A stretch of 64,000 nucleotides of DNA from Anaerolineae bacterium (GCA_023151115.1 JAKLJP010000016.1:1-64000), one strand, 5' to 3'; numbered from the stretch's first letter, positions 35,973 to 44,851 are shown. Translations and numbers: made by a program. Notes: generated by a model not told the origin, from the sequence alone.

Positions 35973-36062
35973 GTAGAAAATAGAAGATAGTAGATAGAAG
36001 ATAGTAGATAGAAGATAGGAGATAGTTCTATTCACTATCCACTATTCACTATCTACTATCTA
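35971..36062. repeat. Heptamer hairpin between binding protein and permease genes (GATAGTA type)
   Basis: GATAGTAGATAGAAGATAGT units face CACTATCCACTATTCACTAT and CTACTATCTACC. In this transporter operon such a stem may stabilise the binding-protein part of the mRNA, a role known for hairpins after malE-type genes. Confidence 0.8.
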
Positions 36063-36079
36063 CCTGTTTTACGAGGAGG

Positions 36080-37021
36080 ATGATGGCGACAACTTTCCCT
36101 ACAACGGTAGCCCGACCCCGCCGGCGTTGGCATGAACTAAAGCACAGCGTCAACTGGCTTTACTTGCTGCCGGCGCTCTTATTTTTCATCGGCTACCAGT
36201 TGTATCCGCTGCTGCAAGTTTTGTATATCAGCTTCACCGATTATCGCTATTTGCGCCCGGACCCGCCCAATTTTGTTGGCCTGGAAAATTTCAGTAATGC
36301 CCTGGCCGATCCCATTTTTTGGACCGGCTTGTGGCGGGCGGCCATTTTTACCGCTATTTTTCTGCCCGGCGTTATTTTTATTCCCCTATTTGTGGCCATC
36401 CTGGTAGACCGGGTTCAAAATGCTACCCTGTCAACCCTGTATCGGCTGATTCTGCTGATTCCGGCGGTTATCCCCGGCCCGATGATCTTTGTGTTGTGGC
36501 GCTGGCTGTATGATTTTGAAGTTGGGCCGATCAACGTTATCCTGATCAATTATCTGCATTTATTTGATTACCGTAACGCGCCGCAGTGGGTGGGCGATTC
36601 CCCGCTAACTTTGCCGGCGGTGGCGATCATGGAATGGTGGTGGGGGCTGGGTTATCACACCATGTTCTTCCTGGCCGGCCTGGCCGCCATCCCCAAAGAG
36701 CTGTTCGAGTCGGCCCGTGTGGATGGGGCCAACGAGTGGCAGATGTTCTGGCATGTCACCCTGCCTCGGCTGCGGCCCATCTTTTTGATTTTGGTGGTGC
36801 TGCGCTTTGGTTCGGCCATGGCTGTGATTGACGAATTTCTGATTATGGGCGGTTTCAATCGCTCGATGCCCACCTACACCTGGACAGTTTACATGTGGCA
36901 TCTGGGCTTTCAATTGGGAGATTGGCCGCAAGGGTACGCCGCCGCGATAGGCTGGATTGGCGCGATTAGCATGCTGGTGGTAGTAGCAGCCTTATTTTAT
37001 ATTTTCCGCAACCAGGATTAG
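36080..37021 (+). CDS. Sugar ABC transporter permease, MalF/UgpA type
   Basis: A 313-aa inner-membrane permease with six helices. The EAA-loop that contacts the ATPase is in FESARVDGANEWQMFWHVTL (about residues 213-232). The cytoplasmic N-terminus is Arg-rich (RPRRRW). The ribosome site GAGGAGG abuts the ATG pair directly, which is unusually tight, so initiation at the second ATG (36083) is possible. It pairs with the next gene as the heterodimeric channel. Confidence 0.95.
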   Translation: MMATTFPTTVARPRRRWHELKHSVNWLYLLPALLFFIGYQLYPLLQVLYISFTDYRYLRPDPPNFVGLENFSNALADPIFWTGLWRAAIFTAIFLPGVIFIPLFVAILVDRVQNATLSTLYRLILLIPAVIPGPMIFVLWRWLYDFEVGPINVILINYLHLFDYRNAPQWVGDSPLTLPAVAIMEWWWGLGYHTMFFLAGLAAIPKELFESARVDGANEWQMFWHVTLPRLRPIFLILVVLRFGSAMAVIDEFLIMGGFNRSMPTYTWTVYMWHLGFQLGDWPQGYAAAIGWIGAISMLVVVAALFYIFRNQD

Positions 37022-37032
37022 GAGCACTTATA

Positions 37033-37929
37033 ATGGATTTAACCCGCTCAATTGACTCTGTCCAGGTGCGCGAAGCCGCGCCGGCTATGCACCACCGGCC
37101 CCGGCTGCGGCTGGGCACCATTTTGCTGCATGCCACGATTATTTTTTTCTGCCTGATCATCGTCCTGCCTATTCTCTGGGTTTTTTTGATGTCCATTAAA
37201 TCCATCCCCGACGCTTACACCGGCAAGCTGTGGCCCGACCAGTTCGACTTTAGCCATTACAATTACGTTTTTGAACACATCCCCAGTTTTTGGAACAACT
37301 TTACCAACAGCATCATTGTTACCTCGGCAACCGTGTTTTTGACCAGCGTTTGCGCTATCCTGGCCGGTTATGCTCTGGTCCACCTGCGCCTGCCCGGCAG
37401 CGCTCTGATGGTAAGTTTGCTCGTCGGTACCCTCTTCTTTCCCACCCGGCTGGTCTCGCTGATCGGTATTTTTGAAATTCAAAATGCGGTCGGCTTGCTC
37501 AACACCCGGATTGGCCTCATTCTGCCCTATGTCACCTTAAACCTGGCTATCAGCATTTTGACCATGCGCGGCATTTTTGAGCAAATCTCGCCCGAAATCG
37601 CCGACGCCGCCCGCATTGATGGGGCCAGCTCATGGCGCATTTTTTATGAAATTATGCTGCCGCTGATTGTCAACGGTATTGTGGTGCTGGTCATCGTCAA
37701 CTTTGTAACCGCCTGGGGCGAGTACCTCCTGGCCGTCACCTTGACCAATGACCAATCGGTCCGCACCCTGCCGGTGGTATTGGCCACTACCTTCGGCGGC
37801 TTCGGCGAGTGGGCCTGGCCGCGCATTGCGGCGGTTTATATCATGGCCATCCTGCCCGGTTTGATTGGCTTTGCCATCGCCCAGCGCTGGTACATGAAGG
37901 GCCTGACCGAAGGGGCCTTAAAGCTGTAA
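37033..37929 (+). CDS. Sugar ABC transporter permease, MalG/UgpE type
   Basis: A 298-aa permease with six helices and the EAA-loop IADAARIDGASSWRIFYEIM (about residues 193-212). An AGGAG site precedes the ATG. It starts 11 bases after the first permease gene. The operon ends here: an intrinsic terminator lies at 38098-38129, beyond a mobile-element copy. Confidence 0.95.
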   Translation: MDLTRSIDSVQVREAAPAMHHRPRLRLGTILLHATIIFFCLIIVLPILWVFLMSIKSIPDAYTGKLWPDQFDFSHYNYVFEHIPSFWNNFTNSIIVTSATVFLTSVCAILAGYALVHLRLPGSALMVSLLVGTLFFPTRLVSLIGIFEIQNAVGLLNTRIGLILPYVTLNLAISILTMRGIFEQISPEIADAARIDGASSWRIFYEIMLPLIVNGIVVLVIVNFVTAWGEYLLAVTLTNDQSVRTLPVVLATTFGGFGEWAWPRIAAVYIMAILPGLIGFAIAQRWYMKGLTEGALKL

Positions 37930-37950
37930 TAAAACCAATCGTCAAACTTT

Positions 37951-38078
37951 GCAACTACTCACCCCCCATGTCATTTCGAGGCTGAAAGCCGAGAAATCTC
38001 CCATCCGTAGTTTGTAGACGACAGGTGGGAGATTTCTCGCTCCTAGCGTCGCTCGAAATGACATAGCTGAGTAGTTAC
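37951..38078. mobile_element. Non-autonomous element, GTAACTRCTCA family, copy B
   Basis: Ends AACTACTC (37953-37960) and GAGTAGTT (38069-38076), inner arms ATGTCATTTCGAG/CTCGAAATGACAT, then GAGAAATCTCCCA/TGGGAGATTTCTC. Flanked by AACTTT on both sides, a possible 6-bp target duplication. The left half matches the right half of copy A (31713-31836) inverted. Confidence 0.7.
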
Positions 38079-38097
38079 AACTTTGCTGAGGCGAGGC

Positions 38098-38129
38098 GGC
38101 GAGGAATTCTTCGTCTCCTCGCCTTTTTT
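38098..38129 (+). terminator. Intrinsic terminator of the ABC transporter operon
   Basis: GGCGAGGA (38098-38105), ten-base loop, TCCTCGCC (38116-38123), then six T. Confidence 0.85.
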
Positions 38130-38139
38130 AACCAACAAC

Positions 38140-38262
38140 CAGTGATCAGTTATCAGGGAACAGTGATCAGTTATCAGTAAACGGCGATCAGTCAACAGAC
38201 AAATTACTGGCTACTGATTACTGATTACTGACTACTGACCACTGATCACTGTCCTCACGGAG
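38140..38262. repeat. Heptamer hairpin upstream of first oxidoreductase (CTGATTA/ATCAGTT type)
   Basis: CAGTGATCAGTTATCAG units, repeated with variants, are answered by CTACTGATTACTGATTACTG and CCACTGATCACTG. Also contains the TGATCA palindrome several times. The ribosome site of the next gene follows at once. Confidence 0.75.
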
Positions 38263-38268
38263 AAGAGT

Positions 38269-39264
38269 ATGACTGCCAAAATTCGAGTAGGCGTGGCCGG
38301 GGCCGGCTTTATTGGAGTGGTGCATGCCCGGGCTTACCGACAAATACCCCAGGTCGAACTGGTCGGAATTGCCGACCCGGCAGCGGGGCGAGCCGAACCG
38401 CTGGCCCGCGAGCTGGGCTGCGCCCGCTTTGACGATTACGAAGCGCTGCTCAAAGCCGGTCTTGACGTGATAAGCATCTGCCTGCCGCCCCGGTTGCACC
38501 TGCCGGCGGCGGAAGCGGCGGCCCAGGCCGGCGTCCACATCCTGATGGAAAAACCCATCACCCGCACCCTGGAAGAAGCTGACCAGATGCTCGCTATTTG
38601 CCAGGAGGCGGGGGTGTACCTGATGACCGGCTTCACCCACCATTTTTACCCGGAGATGCGCGAAGCCAAACATTTGATCGAGAGCGGCGTTATCGGCCAA
38701 CCGCTGACGGTGCTGGATTCGATGTCTATCAGCCACAGTTTGGTGCTGCCCTGGTATCGAGATAAAGAAATTGCCGGGGGCGGCGTCTTTATGTGCAACG
38801 CGGTGCATGGGTTTGATCGAGTCAGTTGGGTCTTGGGCCAGCGGGTGGCGGCGGTGGCGGCGCTGATCGAACCGCCCCAGTCCACCCACGCCGAAGATTA
38901 TGGCTCGGTGCTGGCCCGCTTTGAGGGCGGGGCGCAGGGCACATTTTTCCAGCATTGGGGGCCGTATCGCACCGTAAGCTGTGAAATGCAGGTCTACGGC
39001 GAAACCGGCATGCTCCACGTGCGCTCGTGGGACTCGTTGGAACTGTTCACCACCGGCAAACGCACCGTCCAGCAGTTTTACCACCCCGACGCCGGCCTGT
39101 CGGAGCGAGTGATGGTCGGCATGGTGGCCGAACTGACGGAGATGGTCGAAGCCGCGCGTGAAGGCCGCCAGCCCGAACCTTCGGGCGAAGCAGGCCGCAC
39201 CTCGGTGGCGCTGGTCCTGGCGACCTACAAAGCGGCGGAAACGAGTCAGTGGGTTGCATTGTGA
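38269..39264 (+). CDS. Gfo/Idh/MocA family oxidoreductase
   Basis: A 331-aa NAD(P)-dependent sugar or cyclitol dehydrogenase. The Rossmann motif GAGFIGVVHARAY is at residues 11-23 and the family signature MEKPITRTLEEAD near 96-108. The C-terminal alpha/beta domain has VLGQRVAAVAAL and a histidine-containing FMCNAVHGFDRVSW, where the catalytic Lys97/His pair is expected. GGAGAAGAG precedes the ATG. It opens the plus-strand cluster and probably acts on a sugar derivative brought in by the adjacent importer (inference). Confidence 0.93.
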   Translation: MTAKIRVGVAGAGFIGVVHARAYRQIPQVELVGIADPAAGRAEPLARELGCARFDDYEALLKAGLDVISICLPPRLHLPAAEAAAQAGVHILMEKPITRTLEEADQMLAICQEAGVYLMTGFTHHFYPEMREAKHLIESGVIGQPLTVLDSMSISHSLVLPWYRDKEIAGGGVFMCNAVHGFDRVSWVLGQRVAAVAALIEPPQSTHAEDYGSVLARFEGGAQGTFFQHWGPYRTVSCEMQVYGETGMLHVRSWDSLELFTTGKRTVQQFYHPDAGLSERVMVGMVAELTEMVEAAREGRQPEPSGEAGRTSVALVLATYKAAETSQWVAL

Positions 39265-39314
39265 TAAAAGTATCTGTGTCTATCTGTGTTCATCTGTGGA
39301 CCGAGGAATAGCCA

Positions 39315-40934
39315 ATGTATGACCTATTAATCACCGGCGGACGCCTCATTGACGGCGCGGGCACGCCCTGGTATTGGGCCGATGTTGCCGTGCAGGGCGA
39401 CCGGATTGTAGCCGTAGGCGCGCTGGCTGGTGCGGCAGCGAAGCGGATAATTAAGGCCGAGGGCCGGATTGTTTGCCCCGGCTTTATTGATATGCACACC
39501 CACTCCGATTTGTACCCGTTGTACAACCCGCTCATGGAGTGCAAAATTCGACAGGGCGTTACCACCGACGTGATCGGCCACGATGGGTTGGGCTTGGCTC
39601 CGGTCACGCCAAAAACGGCGGCGATGCTGCGCGAACAACTGGCCGGCTGGAACGGCCGGCCTAATCTGGACTGGGATTGGCGCACCATCACCACCTATCT
39701 GGACCGCTTTGAGCAGAAAGTAGCCCTCAACGTAGCCACCCATGTGTCACACGGCACGGTGCGTATGGCCGTGATGGGCATGGAGAATCGGCCACCCACC
39801 GCTGAAGAATTACACCGGATGCAGCAATTAATTGACCAGGGTATGCGCGAGGGCGCGATTGGCCTCTCGACCGGCCTGACCTATGCCCCGGCCATGTTTG
39901 CCAACGATGATGAGGTAGTCGAGTTGTGCAAAGTTCTACGGCCCTACAATGGGTTCTACTGCCCGCACCATCGCAACTACGGCATGACCGCTCTGCAAGC
40001 CTATTACGACTCGATTGAGATTGGCCGCCGGGCGGGGGTACCGGTTCACCTGACCCACTGCCATCTGGGTTATGCCGTCAACAAAGGCCGCGCCCCGGAA
40101 CTGCTGGCCGCCATTGACCAGGCCCGCGCCGAGGGCGTCGAGGTGACAATGGATACCTATCCTTATCGGGCCGGCAATACCTACCTGCACGCCTTTCTGC
40201 CCACCTGGATGCACGAAGGCGGTACCGAAGCAACCCTGGCCCGGCTGAAATCGCCCGAGTTGCAGGCGCGACTGCGCCATGAAATGGAAGTAACCGGCTC
40301 TGACGGCTTCAGCGGCGTGCCGATGGGCTGGGAGATGCTCCAAATTGGCGGGATTATGGGCGAGCACGACCCCTCGTTGGTGGGCATGTTTTTGCCCGAA
40401 GCCGCTGCTCGCGCCAGCCAAAGCCCCTACGAATTTTTTGTTGACCTGCTCATCCAGACTCGCCTGGGCGTTTCCTGCCTGGCCCACATCGGCAATGAGG
40501 AAAATGTGCAGACGATTTTGCAGCATCCGGCCCACGTCGTCGGCAGTGACGGTATCTTGGTCGGTGGACGGCCACACCCGCGCGGTTGGGGCACGCACGT
40601 GAAATTTCTGGCTCACTATGTTCGCGATATGGGCCTGTTGAGCTGGGAAGAAGGCATCCGCAAAATGACCTCGGCCACGGCCCGGCGCATCGGCTGCCTG
40701 GAGCGCGGCCTTATCCGGCCCGGCTTTATGGCCGATTTGGTTGTGTTCGACTCCGACGGGCTGCGCGACACCGCCACCTACGAAAACCCCATCAGTTACC
40801 CCGAAGGCGTTCATTTTGTGGCCGTTAATGGGGTGTTGGTGGTGGATGATAGCCAAACAACCGGGGTGACTCCTGGCCGCGCTCTACGCGAGCCGTGGGG
40901 TCGCAAACCGGAGCGGATGACTGAACTTGTTTAG
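39315..40934 (+). CDS. N-acyl-D-amino-acid deacylase family amidohydrolase
   Basis: A 539-aa metal-dependent amidohydrolase resembling D-aminoacylase, which removes the acyl group from N-acyl-D-amino acids. The N-terminal beta sandwich precedes PGFIDMHTHSD with the HxH zinc ligands (about residues 65-67). Further metal or active-site residues lie in HLTHCHLGY, and a conserved AVVGSDGI-like HVVGSDGILVGGRPHPRGWG near residue 415 supplies the catalytic aspartate. The end, GVTPGRALREPWG, is typical of the family. GAGGAA lies 8 bases before the ATG. Co-transcription with the RidA/CutC pair is plausible, but a repeat cluster lies between. Confidence 0.9.
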   Translation: MYDLLITGGRLIDGAGTPWYWADVAVQGDRIVAVGALAGAAAKRIIKAEGRIVCPGFIDMHTHSDLYPLYNPLMECKIRQGVTTDVIGHDGLGLAPVTPKTAAMLREQLAGWNGRPNLDWDWRTITTYLDRFEQKVALNVATHVSHGTVRMAVMGMENRPPTAEELHRMQQLIDQGMREGAIGLSTGLTYAPAMFANDDEVVELCKVLRPYNGFYCPHHRNYGMTALQAYYDSIEIGRRAGVPVHLTHCHLGYAVNKGRAPELLAAIDQARAEGVEVTMDTYPYRAGNTYLHAFLPTWMHEGGTEATLARLKSPELQARLRHEMEVTGSDGFSGVPMGWEMLQIGGIMGEHDPSLVGMFLPEAAARASQSPYEFFVDLLIQTRLGVSCLAHIGNEENVQTILQHPAHVVGSDGILVGGRPHPRGWGTHVKFLAHYVRDMGLLSWEEGIRKMTSATARRIGCLERGLIRPGFMADLVVFDSDGLRDTATYENPISYPEGVHFVAVNGVLVVDDSQTTGVTPGRALREPWGRKPERMTELV

Positions 40935-40942
40935 AGAGAACA

Positions 40943-41109
40943 CTCGGAAACCCCAAAGGTGACCTTGCCAGCGGCATTCGTCCGGCGATGAAGTCGCCGG
41001 ACTAAAAAATAGCGCCCGATCAATCGGGCTGAAGCCGGGTTGACCCGGCGCTGTTCTCTAGCCCTGGCATTCATGCCGGGGCGGGCCAGTCAGACGACTA
41101 GTTTCCGAA
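40943..41109. repeat. REP-like cluster of four hairpins
   Basis: Between partly matching ends TCGGAAAC (40947-) and GTTTCCGA are four palindromes in a row: TCCGGCGA/TCGCCGGA, GCGCCCGAT/ATCGGGC, GCCGGGT/ACCCGGC and CCCTGGCAT/ATGCCGGGG. The style resembles REP palindromes mobilised by RAYT transposases in other bacteria (from general knowledge). Confidence 0.7.
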
Positions 41110-41205
41110 CTTTAAATCAATCGTCTTGCGCGGAACACGGAAGACGCAACACGCAAGACGAATTAAGAAACTTCGTTGAAATTACTAAAAAGGAAGAATC
41201 AAACA

Positions 41206-41658
41206 ATGTCATTTGAAGCAAAACTCCGTGAAATGGGTTACACCCTCGAACCCATCGAATTGAACGCCGGGCGGTTGATGCACGCCAAGCGGACGGGCAA
41301 CCTCATCTACACCTCCGGTCAGGTGTCGAACTGGGGCGGCAAAGCTATCAAGGGCAAAGTGGGCCGGGATGTGTCGGTGGAGGAAGGGTACGAGGCGGCC
41401 CGGTTGTCCACGTTGAATGCCCTGGCCGCTATCAAAACTGTAGCCGGCAGCCTGGATAACGTGGTGCAGGTGGTCAAAGTGCTGGGTATGGTCAATGTGG
41501 CCCCCGATTTTGACGATACCCCGGCAGTCATTCACGGCTGCAGCGATTTCCTGATCGAACTGTTTGGCGAGGCCGGCCGCCACGCCCGCAGCGCGGTCGG
41601 GATGACCATTCCGCACAACTGGGCGGTCGAGATTGAAATCATTGTCGAGGTCAAATGA
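41206..41658 (+). CDS. RidA/YjgF family protein
   Basis: A 150-aa trimeric deaminase-type protein of the YjgF/RidA superfamily, long subgroup. Family pattern: LIYTSGQVSNW, an Ala/Leu-rich helix with ALAAIKTVAGSLDNVVQVVK, and ARSAVGMTIPHNWAVEIEII, where the arginine corresponds to the imine-binding residue of RidA. RidA removes reactive enamines such as 2-aminoacrylate formed by PLP enzymes, which would fit beside amino-acid-releasing amidohydrolases. The start with AAGGAAG upstream is preferred to one ten codons earlier. Its stop overlaps the cutC ATG. Confidence 0.92.
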   Translation: MSFEAKLREMGYTLEPIELNAGRLMHAKRTGNLIYTSGQVSNWGGKAIKGKVGRDVSVEEGYEAARLSTLNALAAIKTVAGSLDNVVQVVKVLGMVNVAPDFDDTPAVIHGCSDFLIELFGEAGRHARSAVGMTIPHNWAVEIEIIVEVK

Positions 41659-42401
41659 GCATCGTCCTTGAAATCTGTATTGATTCGGTCGAGTCGGCCA
41701 TCGCCGCCCAGGAAGGTGGGGCCAATCGGGTGGAGTTGTGCGCCAACTTGCTGGAAGGCGGCACCACCCCCAGCGCCGGTACGATTGCCCTGGCTCGCAA
41801 ACATATAGAGATTGATTTGAATGTGATTATCCGCCCGCGCGGCGGCGATTTTTTGGTCTCGGAGATTGAGTTTGAGGTGATGAAATATGACATCGAGCAG
41901 GCCAAGCAGTTGGGGGCCAACGGGGTGGTGATTGGCCTGCTCAACGCCGATGGGTCGGTGGATGCGGCGCGCACGGCGGCCCTGGTCAAGCTGGCCCGAC
42001 CCTTAAGCGTCACCTTTCACCGGGCTTTTGATATGGCCCGCGACCCCTACGAGGCATTGGAAACGCTCATCTCGCTGGGCATTGACCGGGTGCTGACGAC
42101 CGGCCAGGAAAGCTCGGCCCTGGAAGGATTGGATTTGATTACCGAACTGGTGCGGCAGGCAGCGAACCGGATTATTATCATGCCGGGCCTGTCCAGCGGC
42201 GTTTCGGAACAGACGGTCAGGAAAATTGTGAGCCAGAGCGGGGCCAGAGAAATCCATACAACTGCCAGTGTTTCCCTGGACAGCGGAATGACCTTCCGCA
42301 ACCCGCGTTCCTTTATGGGCGGCGAGTTGCGCCCACCGGAATTTGCCCGGATGGTCACGGACGCCCGGCGGGTGAGTGAATTTGTAAAAGCTATCCGGTA
42401 A
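41655..42401 (+). CDS. cutC: CutC family protein (copper homeostasis family)
   Basis: A 248-aa TIM-barrel protein of the CutC family. Motifs: LEICIDSVESAIAAQEGGAN, VELCANLLEGGTTPSAGTI, IRPRGGDFLV, TFHRAFDMARDP and VLTTGQ. The historical copper role is doubtful for many members; some act on sugar-like or glucuronyl substrates. The ATGA overlap with ridA indicates coupling. The last codons and stop (GGTAA) lie in a 9-bp target duplication, so a mobile element was inserted exactly at the end of this gene without changing the protein. Confidence 0.95.
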   Translation: MSIVLEICIDSVESAIAAQEGGANRVELCANLLEGGTTPSAGTIALARKHIEIDLNVIIRPRGGDFLVSEIEFEVMKYDIEQAKQLGANGVVIGLLNADGSVDAARTAALVKLARPLSVTFHRAFDMARDPYEALETLISLGIDRVLTTGQESSALEGLDLITELVRQAANRIIIMPGLSSGVSEQTVRKIVSQSGAREIHTTASVSLDSGMTFRNPRSFMGGELRPPEFARMVTDARRVSEFVKAIR

Positions 42402-42406
42402 GCGTG

Positions 42407-42560
42407 GGGTGTGTTCGCTTTTGGGGGCAGACCTCACCCCCCAACCCCCTCTCCGCTTCGGAGAGGGGGAGAAGAGCGCCCTCCCCCGCTGCGGGGGAGG
42501 GTTGGGGAGGGGGTCTGTCTACGCTATCCACCGAATTCGCCCCCAAATCTGAACACACCC
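42407..42560. mobile_element. 154-bp MITE-like element with 9-bp target duplication
   Basis: Begins GGGTGTGTTC...TGGGGGC and ends with the inverted copy GCCCCCA...GAACACACCC (18 of 22 bases complementary). It is flanked exactly by GTAAGCGTG at 42398-42406 and 42561-42569. The interior carries CCCTCTCC GCTTC GGAGAGGG and CCCTCCCCC GCT GCGGGGGAGGG hairpins. No coding capacity. Confidence 0.85.
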
Positions 42561-42685
42561 GTAAGCGTGCCTGCGCTTTACAAATAGGGTAGTTCAGCTT
42601 ACAGTATATAGGAGTAAATCTCAGAAAAATCTGGTGAAACATATCGCCAAATCACCAGGCTCTTATTCAACAAGGAGGTTGAGCT

Positions 42686-43117
42686 ATGAAAACGGTGCGT
42701 CAACTTTTACAAACAAAAGGCACGGATGTCTGGTCTATTGGCCCGGAGGCGCTGGTCATCGAGGCGTTAAAAGTGATGGCCGAAAAAGGAGTGGGAGCGC
42801 TGGTCGTGCTCGACGCCGGGCGCGTGGTCGGCATTCTCTCGGAGCGGGATTATGCCCGCAAAGTGAGCCTGTTGGGGAAGTCCTCCAAAACCACGCCGGT
42901 GCGCGAGATCATGACCGAAAAAGTGGTCTTTGTCCGCCCCGAGCAAACGGTTGAGGATTGCATGGCCCTGATGACCAGCAAGCGCATCCGCCACCTGCCG
43001 GTGATGGATGGCGACAGGCTGATCGGCGTCATTTCCATCGGCGATGTGGTCAAAGAGGTTATCTCCCATCAGGAATTTCTGATTGGGCAGTTGGAAAATT
43101 ATATTACCGGCCGATGA
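42686..43117 (+). CDS. CBS-domain pair protein
   Basis: A 143-aa soluble protein made of two CBS domains (about residues 8-63 and 72-128), e.g. ALKVMAEKGVGALVVLDAGR and MALMTSKRIRHLPVMDGDRL, the second followed by IGVISIGDVVKEVI. Such pairs bind adenine nucleotides and regulate partners or act as free energy sensors. An AAGGAGG site precedes the ATG. It lies just after the mobile element; a link with its neighbours is unproven. Confidence 0.94.
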   Translation: MKTVRQLLQTKGTDVWSIGPEALVIEALKVMAEKGVGALVVLDAGRVVGILSERDYARKVSLLGKSSKTTPVREIMTEKVVFVRPEQTVEDCMALMTSKRIRHLPVMDGDRLIGVISIGDVVKEVISHQEFLIGQLENYITGR

Positions 43118-43150
43118 AGTCGCCCGCCGATTATCGGCCTTGAATTTGAA

Positions 43151-43843
43151 ATGGGTGCGCACGGCGCGCCAGGAAATCTGGCTCTAGCGATGAACCTTAT
43201 CCCGCGTTGGTTTGTGCCACGTGTGTCCCCAGGTTGGGATACACAAATTGACCCGGCAACTTGGGACTGGGCCGACGTGCCTTCACTCTCGCCTTTCATT
43301 CTGGCCGATGGCAGTGGCCCGGCGATACAGCAAACCATTGCCCGTGTTTGCTATGACCCTCAGGCCTTGTATGTGCGATACGACTGCGACGACCGGGATA
43401 TTTGGGGCACGTATACGCAGCGGGATGAGGCCATTTACGATGAAGAAGTAGTTGAGATTTTTGTTGGCCCCGGCGAAGCCGACCCGGTGCGCTACTTCGA
43501 GTTCCAGGTGAGTCCCAACGCCGTGCTGCTCGATGCCCGTGTTTACAACCCCACCTCGCAGCGCCCCGACCTGCAACTGGACATTCCCTGGAACTGTCCG
43601 GGGATTCGCTGGCGGGCCGGTCGAGACGATGCGGCCCAGCATTGGTGGGCAGTGCTCGTCATTCCTTGGGTGGCGCTGGCCCCACCGGGCGATTTGCCCC
43701 CAGTCTGGCGAGCTAACTTTTACCGCATCGAGCGCCCCCGTGATGCCGCGCCGGAATTTAGCTGCTGGTCGCCGACTATGACCGACCCGGCCGATTTTCA
43801 CAAGCCAGCTTATTTTGGAATCCTGGAATTGGAGGGAGTATGA
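43151..43843 (+). CDS. CBM9-like carbohydrate-binding protein
   Basis: A 230-aa beta-rich protein resembling carbohydrate-binding module family 9 domains. The pattern includes ARVCYDPQALYVRYDCDDRD, EEVVEIFVGPGEADPVRYFE (the metal/ligand loop) and WWAVLVIPWVAL. No signal peptide is visible, which is unusual for a carbohydrate-binding module and suggests a cytosolic role. The start is uncertain: ATG 43151 gives the full frame and ATG 43190 would remove 13 residues; neither has a good ribosome site. The stop overlaps the next start by four bases. Confidence 0.82.
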   Translation: MGAHGAPGNLALAMNLIPRWFVPRVSPGWDTQIDPATWDWADVPSLSPFILADGSGPAIQQTIARVCYDPQALYVRYDCDDRDIWGTYTQRDEAIYDEEVVEIFVGPGEADPVRYFEFQVSPNAVLLDARVYNPTSQRPDLQLDIPWNCPGIRWRAGRDDAAQHWWAVLVIPWVALAPPGDLPPVWRANFYRIERPRDAAPEFSCWSPTMTDPADFHKPAYFGILELEGV

Positions 43844-44736
43844 CTCAACTCAGCGACATCATTCCCGCCGAGGCTCGGTTAGAAAAGGTATATGAGGGCT
43901 GCGCCTTTGCCGAAGGGCCGGCGGCCGACGCCGAAGGCAACGTCTACTTCTCAGACTGCCCCAACAATCGCATTCTGGTCTACCGGCCGGCTACGGGTAG
44001 AACGGAGGTCTGGCAGGAGCCGAGCGAGCGGGCCAACGGCATGAATTTTGATGATCAAGGCCGGTTGGTGGTCTGCTGCGATGGCAAAGACGGCGGGGCG
44101 CGGGCCGTGCGCCGCTACGAGCCGGACGGAACCATTACCACCTTGGCTTCCCATTACAACGGCAAAAAGCTCAATGCGCCCAACGATTTGTGCTTCGACC
44201 GGGAGGGGCGCATCTACTTTACCGACCCGCGCTACGGCTATCGCGGGGATTTGGAACAGGATTGCATGGCCGTCTACCGGATTGAACTCGATGGCTCGCT
44301 GACCCGCGTCATTGATGATATGCAGTTTCCCAACGGTATCCTCATCACCCCCGACAACCGCACCCTTTACCTGGTGGATCACAACCCCGACCCTGGCGGG
44401 GCGCGCTTTCTGGTGGCTTACGATCTGGTAGCAGATGGCACGTGGCAGCGGCGCGGGGTGCTGTACGATCACGGCACGGGATATGGCGGCGATGGCATGG
44501 TTTTGGATATCGCCGGCAATATTTACTTGACTGCAGGAGAGGGTGAAAAAGCCGGCATCTACATCTTTTCGCCCGACGGCAGTTTTTTGGGTACAATTCC
44601 CCTGCCGGAGATACCGGGCAACTGCACTTTCGGCGGGCCGGATTTGCGCACCCTGTATATTGCCGCCTCCAGTTCGCTGTACCGGATTAAATTGGCAATT
44701 CCGGGGCAACTGGCCTATCCGCCTCTAAACCCTTGA
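43840..44736 (+). CDS. SMP-30/gluconolactonase/LRE family protein
   Basis: A 298-aa six-bladed beta-propeller lactonase. Metal-site residues are expected in EGPAADAEGNVYFSDCPNNR (Glu), NAPNDLCFDREGRIYFTDPR (Asn) and GDGMVLDIAGNIYLT (Asp); FPNGILITPDNRTLYLVDHN is a second family landmark. It hydrolyses aldonolactones in sugar acid pathways. Coupled (ATGA) to the CBM9-like gene. With the two Gfo/Idh dehydrogenases nearby, an oxidative sugar route (dehydrogenase, then lactonase) is a reasonable inference. Confidence 0.93.
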   Translation: MTQLSDIIPAEARLEKVYEGCAFAEGPAADAEGNVYFSDCPNNRILVYRPATGRTEVWQEPSERANGMNFDDQGRLVVCCDGKDGGARAVRRYEPDGTITTLASHYNGKKLNAPNDLCFDREGRIYFTDPRYGYRGDLEQDCMAVYRIELDGSLTRVIDDMQFPNGILITPDNRTLYLVDHNPDPGGARFLVAYDLVADGTWQRRGVLYDHGTGYGGDGMVLDIAGNIYLTAGEGEKAGIYIFSPDGSFLGTIPLPEIPGNCTFGGPDLRTLYIAASSSLYRIKLAIPGQLAYPPLNP

Positions 44737-44754
44737 TAGTGACGCGCCTGGGAG

Positions 44755-44812
44755 TAATCAGCCATATACCGATAACCCATGACTGCTTACTGGTCACTGA
44801 TTACTGTCAACC
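44755..44812. repeat. Heptamer repeat upstream of uspA-type gene (TACTGGTCACTGATTACTG)
   Basis: Degenerate CTGCTTACTGGTCACTGATT units, with a weak inverted partner GTAATCAGCC at 44754. Same heptamer sense as the array at 38140-38262. Confidence 0.5.
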
Positions 44813-44851
44813 GTTCACGAATACTCCTTTATTAATTCAGGAGGTCTACCT

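Noticed and set aside
38140..38262. Tandem repeats considered as a CRISPR array
   Set aside because: Units are about seven bases and degenerate, with no constant-length repeat and unique spacers; no cas genes in the window.
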